From NCBI GenBank assembly GCA_016124375.1, contig WGNV01000004.1, positions 372,001-436,000 of the forward strand: a stretch of DNA of 64,000 bases, read 5' to 3'. This DNA comes from Tepidisphaera sp. GTDB lineage: Bacteria > Planctomycetota > Phycisphaerae > Phycisphaerales > UBA1924. Under the pieces are notes generated by a model. That model saw only the letters and a list, made by a program, of their open reading frames with translations, did no database searches and was not told the origin of the DNA. Shown here in pieces: positions 35,932 through 44,146 of this stretch (position 1 is its first letter; each line of letters begins with the position of its first letter). Both the position numbers and the translations under genes were made by a program.

Positions 35932-36402
35932 ATGTCCACCTCGCACGACCTTGCGCTCTACACCAAGTTCTGGAACGACGCCTGGGCCGAGGGCCTGTGG
36001 GCGGCGAGTTGGCAGAAGTCTCTCGAAGGGCTGACCGCCACCCACGCCGCGTGGTCGCCCCCAAGCGCCCCGGGCGTCACCACCACGCGCCACAACATCT
36101 GGCAGCACGTGCTGCACCTCTGCTTCTGGCGCGAGGATGCGCTGAGGCGGCTGACCGACCCGGAGAAGCCGAGCAAGGAGGCGGTGGCCGCGGGGAACTT
36201 TCCGAAGGTGAGCGACACCAGCGAGGCGGCGTGGGCGGCGACCAAGGCACGGTTCGCAAAGTCGCAGGAAGCGGTGGCCGCGGCGTTGGCCAAGCCCGGG
36301 ACGGACTGCTCGCGGCTGATCTACATGCTCCCCCACGACTGCTACCACATGGGGCAGATCAACCTGATCCGGGCGATGCTGGGGCTGCCGGCGATCGAGT
36401 GA
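35932..36402 (+). CDS. DinB-family protein
   Basis: A 156-residue four-helix-bundle protein of the DinB/YfiT-like superfamily. Candidate metal ligands are the His of NIWQHVLH, and His137 and His141 in the LPHDCYHMGQINLIR block. Family members act as thiol-dependent transferases or are of unknown function; here no partner gene helps. The ATG at 35932 follows an AGGAG site. The last 114 bases of the gene are duplicated at 37808-37921, on the other side of the gene that begins immediately after the stop. Confidence 0.8.
   Translation: MSTSHDLALYTKFWNDAWAEGLWAASWQKSLEGLTATHAAWSPPSAPGVTTTRHNIWQHVLHLCFWREDALRRLTDPEKPSKEAVAAGNFPKVSDTSEAAWAATKARFAKSQEAVAAALAKPGTDCSRLIYMLPHDCYHMGQINLIRAMLGLPAIE
36289..36402 (+). 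repeat. Left copy of a 114-bp direct repeat (dinB 3' end)
   Basis: Identical to 37808-37921 except for one base (CTCGCGGCTG against CTCGCGCCTG). Both copies end exactly at the TGA stop. They bracket the PEP-CTERM gene. Confidence 0.9.
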
Positions 36403-37500
36403 TCAGGCCCGGCGGCGGCGTGCCGCAAGGGCGCCGAGCGTGAGCAATGCGACTGCACCGGGCGCGGGAACGGGACGGGACCAGAGCAGGGCTTCATCGT
36501 TGCCCGAGATGTTGTTATGGCCATATCCGGCGATGAAAATGGTCGAACCATCACTCCAGATGCTGCGAGCACTCGTTAAACCCCAGGAGCCTGGGAGCGC
36601 CGTGGAAAGGTCTTCCCAGGACTCGGCCGTCCCGTTCCAGAGGCTTGCGCGCGGCTTGCCGCCGACGACGGCGTAACCGACTTGCCACCCATCTGCAACG
36701 TCGACTGCCACCGACTGAATCGCCCCGGCGGGATTGAGATCAACCCAGGAAGCCGCGCTGCCGGTCCAGACACTTGCGTGAGTCATTTGACTATTGAAGT
36801 TGAATGTGACCCAACCCGCCTGCTGCGATGCAGACATCCCGTACACGAGTGAACCAGTCAACGCGGCTGAGGATGGATGAAGATCGACCCAAGACGAGGC
36901 AGTGCCTGTCCACATGCCAGCGTGGGCATTACCGAATGAATTCGACAGAATTGCGTATCCCGCTTGCTGGCCGTCGAAGTTGGCGAGGGCATAGGACTGA
37001 GTAGCACCGGCGGGGCTGAGATCTTGCCAAGAGTCCGGGGTGCCGTTCCAAAGGCTCGCACGACGAACGCCGCCAACATCTGCATAACCGACCTGCTGGG
37101 TTCCCGAAGTTGAATAGGCTTGGGAGGACGTGGAAGTGGCCGGAGACAAATCGAGCCAGGAGTCTGCCGAGCCGCTCCACAGGCTGGCTTTGGTTCGCCC
37201 ACCTGCAATCACATACCCAGCCTGCTGGATTCCGGACGTGGCGTTGATTCGAGAACTATCAGCGCCAGCTGGGTTCAGGTCAGTCCAGGAGGCAGCGGTG
37301 CCCGACCAGAGCCCCGCATGCTCCGGACCGGCAACCGAGAACGCGGCAAAGCCAGCTTGATTCGTTCCGCTCATGGCCAAGGCGGCCGAAGAAGTAGCGC
37401 CGGTCGGGGCGAGATTGGTCACGGTCCATTGAGCGTGAGCCACGCCTGAAATCAATGCCGACACCAGTGCGATCTTCACGACACCGTAGACGTAAGGCAA
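36403..37500 (-). CDS. Propeller-repeat protein with PEP-CTERM-type tail
   Basis: A 365-residue secreted protein. The signal peptide ends near residue 24 (VAHAQ). The body consists of six repeats of about 45-50 residues, each with a core like LWSGTAASWTDLNPAGA and a following QQAGYA strand, so it is probably one beta-propeller. The tail (VPAPGAVALLTLGALAARRRRA) has the PEP-CTERM plan: VPAP, one hydrophobic segment and terminal arginines. In other bacteria such tails are cut by exosortase; no exosortase gene is in the window. It is homologous to the dockerin protein at 46955-49186. Its DNA is lower in GC than its neighbours, and it is bracketed by a dinB direct repeat, so it was probably inserted. 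Confidence 0.82.
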   Translation of the reverse strand: MPYVYGVVKIALVSALISGVAHAQWTVTNLAPTGATSSAALAMSGTNQAGFAAFSVAGPEHAGLWSGTAASWTDLNPAGADSSRINATSGIQQAGYVIAGGRTKASLWSGSADSWLDLSPATSTSSQAYSTSGTQQVGYADVGGVRRASLWNGTPDSWQDLSPAGATQSYALANFDGQQAGYAILSNSFGNAHAGMWTGTASSWVDLHPSSAALTGSLVYGMSASQQAGWVTFNFNSQMTHASVWTGSAASWVDLNPAGAIQSVAVDVADGWQVGYAVVGGKPRASLWNGTAESWEDLSTALPGSWGLTSARSIWSDGSTIFIAGYGHNNISGNDEALLWSRPVPAPGAVALLTLGALAARRRRA

Positions 37501-37807
37501 GGTTTGACTCCCGGGCCTCGCGATGCTCGGGACGGCCGGCAGCCAAGGCGCGGCAGTGTACTTGTGTTACGGATCTCGTCAAGCTAGAAAACAATCGTCA
37601 CTATCACAATCGACCCGCAAGGGCTGAGATCCAACTCGGTATGTCTTTGTGGCTTGCCGCGGAGGTCCCATCACTCAGGCGTTGGTGCCATAGGGCATGA
37701 GTCCCGACTCGCGCCCGCGGTTGTACTGGTGCGAAACTGCTACCTCCCTAGATCGTTCGCGTGCTGTGTGCGAGACAAGGACGCTTGTCTCGTCAAGTCG
37801 CCCGCTT
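37501..37807. other. Gap upstream of the PEP-CTERM gene
   Basis: About 300 bases, less GC-rich than the surroundings, holding the presumed promoter of the minus-strand PEP-CTERM gene. No independent gene is recognisable. Confidence 0.4.
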
Positions 37808-37921
37808 GCCAAGCCCGGGACGGACTGCTCGCGCCTGATCTACATGCTCCCCCACGACTGCTACCACATGGGGCAGATCAACCTGATCCGGGCGATGCTG
37901 GGGCTGCCGGCGATCGAGTGA
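37808..37921 (+). pseudogene. Duplicated 3' fragment of the dinB gene
   Basis: The second copy of the 114-base dinB end, encoding the last 37 residues (KPGTDCSRLIYMLP onward) and the stop. It is fused in frame to unrelated sequence starting at an ATG at 37697, but that chimera has no domain of its own and is most likely a remnant. Confidence 0.8.
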
Positions 37922-37962
37922 GCTCCCCCGGGGCGCTCGCGCCGCGTGCCCTTGAGGTGCAG

Positions 37963-38382
37963 TCACTCCTCGCAGTGCGGGCCGAACGACAGGGTCTTGA
38001 GCGAGCGGCTCCTGGCACGCCACTTGGCGATGAACCCGGCGTACGCCGGCGAGGCGTTCAGTTCGTGCAGATGCGCCATCGTCGAGACATCCAGTTGCAC
38101 CGCATTGTCGCCCGGGATCGCTTCGGGCGGGGCGGCGGCGCCCACCTCGGGCCCGATCACCGGCCCGGTGATGACATTCACCACCCCCGGCACGCCCAGC
38201 AGCGAGCCGGCGTCGGTGCTGAAATCTCGGGCGTCGGAGGGGTCGTTCAGTTGGGCGATCACGACATGCCGCAGCGGGGCGTAGCCGATGGTGCGCGGGC
38301 GCGAGGCGCAGCCGGCCAGCAGCGCCCAGAGCACGCCCAGAAACAGCACCTTTGCCAGACTGGCGGACACAACCCGAACCAT
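37963..38382 (-). CDS. Dabb-like lipoprotein
   Basis: A 139-residue protein with a lipoprotein signal (LWALLAGC, Cys25). The mature part, from RHVVIAQLNDPSDARDF through PGVVNVITGP and VQLDVSTMAHLHELNASP, follows the layout of Dabb (stress-responsive A/B barrel) domains, a dimeric alpha-beta barrel fold. Dabb proteins bind small molecules or have no known function. It is divergent from atpA, with 154 bases between the two start codons. The ATG at 38382 is used. Confidence 0.7.
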   Translation of the reverse strand: MVRVVSASLAKVLFLGVLWALLAGCASRPRTIGYAPLRHVVIAQLNDPSDARDFSTDAGSLLGVPGVVNVITGPVIGPEVGAAAPPEAIPGDNAVQLDVSTMAHLHELNASPAYAGFIAKWRARSRSLKTLSFGPHCEE

Positions 38383-38536
38383 GGGTACACCCTAGCCGCG
38401 ACGCTTGCTGGCAGCAAGCCTTGCCCGGGGAAGGACATTTCGCCCCCGGGCGTCTACCCTTCTCCCCCTTCGGGAGTGGCCCCGGGGGTTGGACGCAACA
38501 GCGCGCCGGCGGCTCGCCGGGCAAAGGGAACCCACC

Positions 38537-40117
38537 GTGAAGATCAGAACCGACGAGATCGCCAGCGTCATCAAGTCCGAGATCGCCTCCTTCGGCGCCG
38601 AACTCGAAGTCTCCGAGGTCGGACGCGTCGTCGAGGTCGGTGACGGCATCGCCCGCATCTACGGCCTCTCCAAGGCCATGGCCGGCGAACTGCTGGAGTT
38701 CCAGACCTCCGACGGCGCCGTCATGGGCCAGGTGTTCAACCTCGAACTCGACACCGTCGGCGCGGTTATCTACGGCGACTACCTGCTCGTCAAAGAAGGC
38801 GACACCGTCAAGGCGACGGGCCGCCTGCTCGAAGTGCCGGTGGGCGAGGCGATGCTGGGCCGCGTGGTGAACCCGCTGGGCCAGCCGATCGACGACGCCG
38901 GGCCGATCAACGCGAGCGAAAGCCGCAAGGTGGACATCATCGCCCCGGGCATCGCCGAGCGTCAGCCGGTGCACGAGCCCCTGCAGACGGGCATCAAGGC
39001 GATCGACGCCATGATCCCCATCGGGCGTGGCCAGCGCGAACTGATCATCGGTGACCGCAAGACGGGCAAGACCGCCGTCGCCATCGACACGATCATCAAC
39101 CAGAAGCAGTACTGGGGCACCAAGGACGCGGTGGTCTGCGTCTACGTCGCCGTCGGCCAGAAGGAATCGACGGTCGCGGGCGTCGTCGAGACGCTGCGCA
39201 AGGCCGGGGCGATGGATTACACCATCGTCGTCTCCGCCGGCAGCAGCGACCCCGCCCCGGTGCAGTACATCGCCCCCTACTCGGGCACGGCGATGGCCGA
39301 GTTCTTCATGTGGCAGGGCAAGAACGCCGGCGCGACGCTCGCCGACGGCAAGCCGATGCCCAAGCACGCCCTGTGCGTCTACGACGACCTCTCCAAGCAG
39401 GCCGTCGCCTATCGCCAGTTGTCGCTGCTGCTGCGTCGCCCCCCGGGCCGCGAGGCGTTCCCCGGCGACGTCTTCTATCTCCACTCCCGCCTCCTCGAAC
39501 GCGCCACCAAGCTCAGCGATGAGAACGGCGCGGGCTCCCTCACCGCCCTCCCCGTCATCGAGACGCAGGAAGGCGACGTCTCCGCCTACATCCCCACCAA
39601 CGTGATCTCGATCACCGACGGGCAGATCTACCTCGAGCCCGAACTCTTCTTCAGCGGCGTGCGCCCCGCCATCAACGTCGGTATCTCGGTCAGCCGCGTG
39701 GGTGGCAACGCCCAGATCAAGGCGATGAAGAAGATCGCCGGCTCCCTCCGCCTCGACCTCGCGGCTTTCCGCGAACTCGAAGCCTTCGCCCAGCTCGGCA
39801 CCGAGCTCGACAAGGCCACGCAGCGCCAGCTCGACCGCGGTGCCGCGATGGTGGAACTGCTCAAGCAGCCCCAGTACGTGCCGCAGCACGTGGTGGACCA
39901 GGTGATCTCGATCTACGCCGGCACCAAGGGCTTCTTGGATGACGTCGAGGCCGCCGACGTGAAGCAGTTCGAGAAGGGCCTGCTGGATTCCTTCCGCGCC
40001 GGCAACAAGCCGATCTGGGAAGAACTCAACACCAAGCGCGCGCTCGACGCCGACCTTGAGAAGAAACTCACGAGCGCCATCACGGCGTACAAGGCCGGGT
40101 TCAAGCCGGGGGCGTGA
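38537..40117 (+). CDS. atpA: F-type ATP synthase subunit alpha
   Basis: A 526-residue subunit of the F1 head. The P-loop GDRKTGKT (about residue 170) and the downstream blocks [27 protein letters not shown] and [17 protein letters not shown] are all canonical, and the length fits the family (about 500-510). The start is GTG 38537 with AGGGA eight bases upstream; the in-frame extension to 38405 is non-coding. Unusually, no other ATP synthase gene flanks it: upstream is a divergent lipoprotein gene, downstream a terminator at 40162. In most bacteria atpA sits between atpH and atpG. Confidence 0.95.
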   Translation: MKIRTDEIASVIKSEIASFGAELEVSEVGRVVEVGDGIARIYGLSKAMAGELLEFQTSDGAVMGQVFNLELDTVGAVIYGDYLLVKEGDTVKATGRLLEVPVGEAMLGRVVNPLGQPIDDAGPINASESRKVDIIAPGIAERQPVHEPLQTGIKAIDAMIPIGRGQRELIIGDRKTGKTAVAIDTIINQKQYWGTKDAVVCVYVAVGQKESTVAGVVETLRKAGAMDYTIVVSAGSSDPAPVQYIAPYSGTAMAEFFMWQGKNAGATLADGKPMPKHALCVYDDLSKQAVAYRQLSLLLRRPPGREAFPGDVFYLHSRLLERATKLSDENGAGSLTALPVIETQEGDVSAYIPTNVISITDGQIYLEPELFFSGVRPAINVGISVSRVGGNAQIKAMKKIAGSLRLDLAAFRELEAFAQLGTELDKATQRQLDRGAAMVELLKQPQYVPQHVVDQVISIYAGTKGFLDDVEAADVKQFEKGLLDSFRAGNKPIWEELNTKRALDADLEKKLTSAITAYKAGFKPGA

Positions 40118-40161
40118 GAAAGAGGCACTGGGGACTGGGTACTGGTGACTGGTGAAAACAC

Positions 40162-40188
40162 AAAGCCCCGCGGGAGCGGGGCTTTTTC
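40162..40188 (+). terminator. Rho-independent terminator after atpA
   Basis: 10-bp stem (AAAGCCCCGC and GCGGGGCTTT) with loop GGGA, ending in TTTTT. A repetitive GGACTGGGTACTGGTGACTG string precedes it at about 40130. Confidence 0.9.
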
Positions 40189-40342
40189 GTGCGCGCCGCT
40201 CGGGTGGCCCCTCTCTCCGAGAGGGGCGATGATCGGCGCGTCCCCCGCCGCGTCCGGGGCGGCGTATGGTCCCCGCATCCGCGTACCGCGCCTCGCTCAC
40301 TGTCCGGAGCGGCCGCGATCACGCCCGCCCCCGGAGCGCCCC

Positions 40343-40693
40343 GTGGCCAAACTCCCCAATCCGTTCGGCAAGCCCCAAAAAATCGGCACGCCCACCTCCC
40401 CGCCCATGACCCCCGAGCAGGCCGCCGGGCACCAGAAGGGCGCGATGGCCCTCCAAAAGTTCCTCGCGCAGAAGCCCCCGGGCGCCGTCAAAAAGGCCCC
40501 GACGCCCACGCCCGCCGGCGGCTACAAGCCCGGCCTGAGCGGCCAGCAGGCGGCGCCGGGCGAAGTGCTCAAGGACTACAGCGCGATGCGCCCCAAGCAG
40601 TCAACCAAAAACAAAATCCTGAACCCCATCAAGAGCGCCGTCGGCCTGCCGGGCAAGCCCGCAAAGATGGTCCCCAAGAAGCCGGTGCAGTAA
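40343..40693 (+). CDS. Basic, Pro/Lys-rich small protein, unknown function
   Basis: A 116-residue product from GTG 40343, with GGAG eight bases upstream. It is rich in Pro, Lys, Ala and Gly, without hydrophobic core or signal peptide, and is probably disordered. The most ordered part is MTPEQAAGHQKGAMALQKFL. It resembles no family I know. Its high charge would be compatible with nucleic-acid binding, which is inference only. Longer in-frame starts (from 40145) run through the atpA terminator and are unlikely. Confidence 0.55.
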   Translation: MAKLPNPFGKPQKIGTPTSPPMTPEQAAGHQKGAMALQKFLAQKPPGAVKKAPTPTPAGGYKPGLSGQQAAPGEVLKDYSAMRPKQSTKNKILNPIKSAVGLPGKPAKMVPKKPVQ

Positions 40694-40808
40694 TTAAGCC
40701 CAAGCCGCGGCGATTATCACAAGCGCCACCCCGCCGCCCCAAGGTGCCACCAAGCTGCCGCCGCGGCAGCGCGGTGCGCCCATGTGATTTTTTGCGAGCG
40801 AGAACCCG

Positions 40809-40940
40809 CGCCGATGCCAGGGGCTGCCGCCCCCGGCACCCCCGCTTAAGACATCCGCGCGTCGGCGTCGGTGCGCCGTGCCTTCTGCTGTTAAGCAGGA
40901 GAGGTGCCGGAGCGGGCGGCAGCCCTCTCTGGCATGAGCG
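40809..40940 (+). repeat. 132-bp repeat element, copy A
   Basis: Direct repeat of 42006-42137. The first 43 bases and the last 27 bases are identical in the two copies, while the middle has diverged. Within each copy the ends are inverted: GATGCCAGGGGCTGCCGCCC on the left pairs with GGGCGGCAGCCCTCTCTGGC on the right, and inner arms CCGGCACCCCCGCTTAAG and TTAAGCAGGAGAGGTGCCGG also pair. It resembles a small non-autonomous mobile or palindromic (MITE/REP-like) element. Confidence 0.8.
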
Positions 40941-41083
40941 ACAGAACCGCGCACCACGTGTCTGCGAGCCGTCGGCCGATGTTGTCCCGCACCTCCAACT
41001 GCCAGTCGAAGGTGTTGCCATCTATTAACAGATCGCGGAACTTCGCTACCGCGACGTTGCCGCTGGCCGTATAGGGTTTGATT

Positions 41084-41926
41084 ATGTGCGAATACAACGT
41101 GAATGCCGCGTGGCCCGTCGAGCGGATTGACAACGCCGAGGCCGTCCTTAAGCGGCTCGTTGAACTGCAACTCGTGGGCGGGCACGTGTTTCACGGGTCG
41201 CACGGAAACTGGGACACGCTGCCCACGCAGTTGGGCCGTATGCTCACAAAGCTGGATCCCGCCGAGGCGATGGCTTACGAGTCGCGCTTGCTTGAAAACT
41301 TCGTTACGCAGGCCTGGCCGCACTTGGAGCCGGGCGCTCGCCGCCATGTCGAGTTTTCCCGCGTGCGTTGGGGTACGCGGCGAAACAGCGGCACCATGTT
41401 CGTCGCACGGCACTTTGGCTTGCCTACACGCAGCCTGGACTGGACCCACGAATCGCTCATTGGGCTTTTCTTCGCGTGCAGGCGATATCCATCCAAGGAA
41501 GCCGTGGTGTGGTGGATGTCGCTGACGGAGTACGAAGCGGCTGCGGAAGCCAACTGGATGCGCGTCTACAAAAAGTCGGGGAAAATCCTAAATGATTTTG
41601 AGAGGAGCTTCACACAGAGCGTGGAGCAGGACGTCATCGTGACCATGGCTTTCCCCCCTTGGATGGTTCGACCCACCTTGCAGAGGGCGTTCGTCACCGT
41701 CTCCGGTAGGCTCGGAATGCTGCACGACGAGGAGCTCTGGAAGTTCGGCGTGAGAACCTGCGGGCGCATCGTCATCCCCTCCGACTGCAAGGCCGAGCTT
41801 GTGCAGCGCCTGAGCGCGATGGGATTCAGCGCAGACGCCCTCCAGATTGGTGAATCGACCATCGAGACGATCGCGTCGGATGTGGCGGAGGAAGTTCTGC
41901 AGCCGCGGACTACCGGGAACGCATGA
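41084..41926 (+). CDS. FRG-domain protein
   Basis: A 280-residue cytoplasmic protein. It matches the FRG domain: GGHVFHGSHGNWDTLPTQLG at the start (the FRG motif reads FHG here) and HFGLPTRSLDWTHESLIGLF in the middle, corresponding to the family block HxGxPTRLLDWT. FRG domains are found in proteins associated with phage defence and toxin-like functions, but their activity is not established. The gene and its surroundings have codon usage less GC-rich than neighbours. It is bracketed by the two 132-base repeats, so it is probably a cargo gene. The ATG at 41084 is preferred over a TTG two codons earlier. Confidence 0.78.
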   Translation: MCEYNVNAAWPVERIDNAEAVLKRLVELQLVGGHVFHGSHGNWDTLPTQLGRMLTKLDPAEAMAYESRLLENFVTQAWPHLEPGARRHVEFSRVRWGTRRNSGTMFVARHFGLPTRSLDWTHESLIGLFFACRRYPSKEAVVWWMSLTEYEAAAEANWMRVYKKSGKILNDFERSFTQSVEQDVIVTMAFPPWMVRPTLQRAFVTVSGRLGMLHDEELWKFGVRTCGRIVIPSDCKAELVQRLSAMGFSADALQIGESTIETIASDVAEEVLQPRTTGNA

Positions 41927-42005
41927 CCGCCCCACGCGCGAGCACCTGACGTTGCTCGCCTTGGCGCTTGAATCGCGGAGCGCGCAGCGCCTGAAGGTAC
42001 GTTGA

Positions 42006-42137
42006 CGCCGATGCCAGGGGCTGCCGCCCCCGGCACCCCCGCTTAAGAGGTGTGCGCGTCGGCGTTGATGCTGGGTGCCTGAATTCATTAAGCAGGTGAG
42101 GTGCTGCACAGGGCGGCAGCCCTCTCTGGCATGAGCG
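42006..42137 (+). repeat. 132-bp repeat element, copy B
   Basis: Second copy of the element at 40809-40940, in the same orientation, 1065 bases downstream of the end of copy A. The conserved inner block GCGCGTCGGCGT is present in both. Confidence 0.8.
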
Positions 42138-42481
42138 CCGCGCCCGCGAACAAAACGGCCGGCCACCCGCCCCCAACCTCCGCGCCCACCCCCCGCGCCT
42201 CCGCAACTGCCCCCCGCACCTCGCCGCCTGGTTTCGTCCGGAGTTTGGGTGCCCGCGGCGCGTATCTGGGCGAACACGGCGGGTGTTTGGGCAAACGCTA
42301 CACGGGTTTGGAGGGCCGCGACGCCATCGCCCCCCCATTTCCCCCACGATCTTGGGAAAAGCGCAGGAATTTCCCGTCACGGGCCGCCCCGTCACGTATA
42401 CATCATCTCGCTGCCACCCTCAGTTGGGTGGGGCCTGGTCCGTCGGGCGCGTGCCGCGTCCGCGCTACATGAGGAATCCGC
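42138..42481. other. Intergenic region before the dockerin gene cluster
   Basis: 344 bases without a recognisable gene. At about 42255-42310 there is an imperfect repeat of a unit like TGGGCGAACACGGCGGGTGT. Near 42414-42435 a CCACCC...GGGTGG hairpin lies about 50 bases upstream of the next start codon. Confidence 0.35.
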
Positions 42482-43852
42482 ATGCGTACCGCCCCCCTCT
42501 CGCTCGCCGTGCTCGCCTTCGCCGCCCCCGCCGTGCTCGCCCAGCCCTGCACCCCCGCCTGGGACTACACCCTCAGCAACACCGGGATCGCCACCGGCTA
42601 CATCGGGGCGTTGACGGTCTATCAAGGCGACCTGATCGCCAGCGGCTCCTTCCCCGCCATGGGCGCAATCGAAAACACCAGTTACCTCGCCCGCTACGAC
42701 TTTTCCACCGCATCGTGGCAGCCCCTGGGCGGCGGCCTCATCGCCGGGCCCAACAACGCCTTCGGCACCTCCTTCACGGAGATGAACGGCGAGCTGTACA
42801 TCGCCGGGTTCTTCCAGACCGCCGCGGGCGTGCCGGGCACGCGCAGCCTGGCCCGCTGGGACGGCACGCAGTTCCTCCCGGTGAACACCGGCTGGGTGCT
42901 GCCCGATACCGGCGGGCCGGTCCACGCGGTGTGGAGCTGCACGACGAGCGATTTCCTGGGGTCGCCGCGCGTCTTCTTCGGGGGCTCGTTTGAGGAACTC
43001 AACGGCCTGCCCGCGGCCCACGTCGCGATGTGGGACGGCACCACCGCCACCAAAATCGTCACCTCCATGCCCACGCTGGTATCGTCGCAGGGGAGCATCA
43101 ACCCGCTGGTCACGTCGATGACGGTCTTCGATGACGGGCAGGGCGGCGGGAAGCAACTCTACATCGGCGGGCGCTTCAACTCAGTGGACGGCGTGCCGGC
43201 CCTGACGGTCGCGCGCTGGAACGGCACGACCTGGTCCGTCGTCGGCACCAACCTGGGCAACACCATCATCACCGCCGAGGTGGACGCCATGAAGGTGTGG
43301 AACGGGGCGCTGTACATCGGCGGCACGAACCTTCGCGTGAACGGCACGCTGGCGCAGGTCGCCAAGTGGGACGGCACGACGTGGACCGCCGTCGGCCAGA
43401 ACCCGGGCGGACGCATCTGGAGCCTCGAGACCTTCGACGACGGCAGCGGCGAGAAGCTCTACGCCACCGGCACGCCGATCACCGGCGGGATCAACCGCTT
43501 CTTCAGGCTCGAGGGGAACACCTGGACGGTCGTCGATGGAGGTGTCGACGCCCAGGGGATCAAACTGCTCAACTACGACAACACGCTGTACGTGGCGGGC
43601 TCCTTCGCCAACGCGGGCGGCCTGCCCGCAGGGCGCATCGCCGCCCGCACCTCGTGCCTGGGCGTGGCGTGCGACCCGGACACGAACCAGGACGGCGTGG
43701 CGGACCAGGGCGACGTGGATTACCTCATCAACGTCATCGCGGGCGGCGAAAACCCCACGGGCATCAACGCCGACTTCAACGCCGACGGCGTCGCGGACCA
43801 GGGCGACATCGACGCGCTCATCAACGTGATCGCCGGCGGGCCCTGCCCGTAA
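42482..43852 (+). CDS. Secreted beta-propeller protein with dockerin
   Basis: 456 residues. The signal peptide (1-20, VLAQP) leads into a repetitive domain of about 370 residues with blade-like motifs such as SLARWDGTQFLPV, LYIGGRFNSVDGVPA, VARWNGTTWSVVG, VAKWDGTTWTAVG and LYVAGSFANAGGLPAG. It probably folds as a propeller and is related to the next gene product. The dockerin starts at 43670 (CDPDTNQDG) and ends the protein in GPCP. No catalytic motif was found. First of eight consecutive dockerin genes on this strand. Confidence 0.85.
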   Translation: MRTAPLSLAVLAFAAPAVLAQPCTPAWDYTLSNTGIATGYIGALTVYQGDLIASGSFPAMGAIENTSYLARYDFSTASWQPLGGGLIAGPNNAFGTSFTEMNGELYIAGFFQTAAGVPGTRSLARWDGTQFLPVNTGWVLPDTGGPVHAVWSCTTSDFLGSPRVFFGGSFEELNGLPAAHVAMWDGTTATKIVTSMPTLVSSQGSINPLVTSMTVFDDGQGGGKQLYIGGRFNSVDGVPALTVARWNGTTWSVVGTNLGNTIITAEVDAMKVWNGALYIGGTNLRVNGTLAQVAKWDGTTWTAVGQNPGGRIWSLETFDDGSGEKLYATGTPITGGINRFFRLEGNTWTVVDGGVDAQGIKLLNYDNTLYVAGSFANAGGLPAGRIAARTSCLGVACDPDTNQDGVADQGDVDYLINVIAGGENPTGINADFNADGVADQGDIDALINVIAGGPCP

Positions 43853-44020
43853 GCCTCACGGGCACCCTCACCCGCCCGGCGGCGCTCCGCCTCATCGCGC
43901 GGCTCAGCTGGCACCGGATCCGCCGCACTCGCTGATCCGGCCGTGCCAAAAAGATGTCGGCCCGAACGGCTTGGCGGCGTGCCGTTCCGACCCCCACGCA
44001 ACATTCACGGCGTTCGACTC

Positions 44021-44052
44021 ACGCGAGCCATCATGGCTCGTGTTTATTTTTT
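44021..44052 (+). terminator. Rho-independent terminator
   Basis: 10-bp stem (ACGCGAGCCA and TGGCTCGTGT, with one G-T pair) with loop TCA, followed by TTATTTTTT. It separates the two propeller-dockerin genes. Confidence 0.8.
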
Positions 44053-44146
44053 GGCAACATTAACATTCGCGGGTCTGGAGGGGGGGATTGTTGGAATACC
44101 GTTTGGTAGCGTGGCCGGCGCGGTCGGCCGCCAGGAGCCTTCATCG

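Noticed and set aside
37697..37921. Possible 74-residue gene ending in the dinB C-terminus
   Set aside because: Only the duplicated 37 C-terminal residues are recognisable; the rest is unrelated sequence, so I treat it as a remnant.
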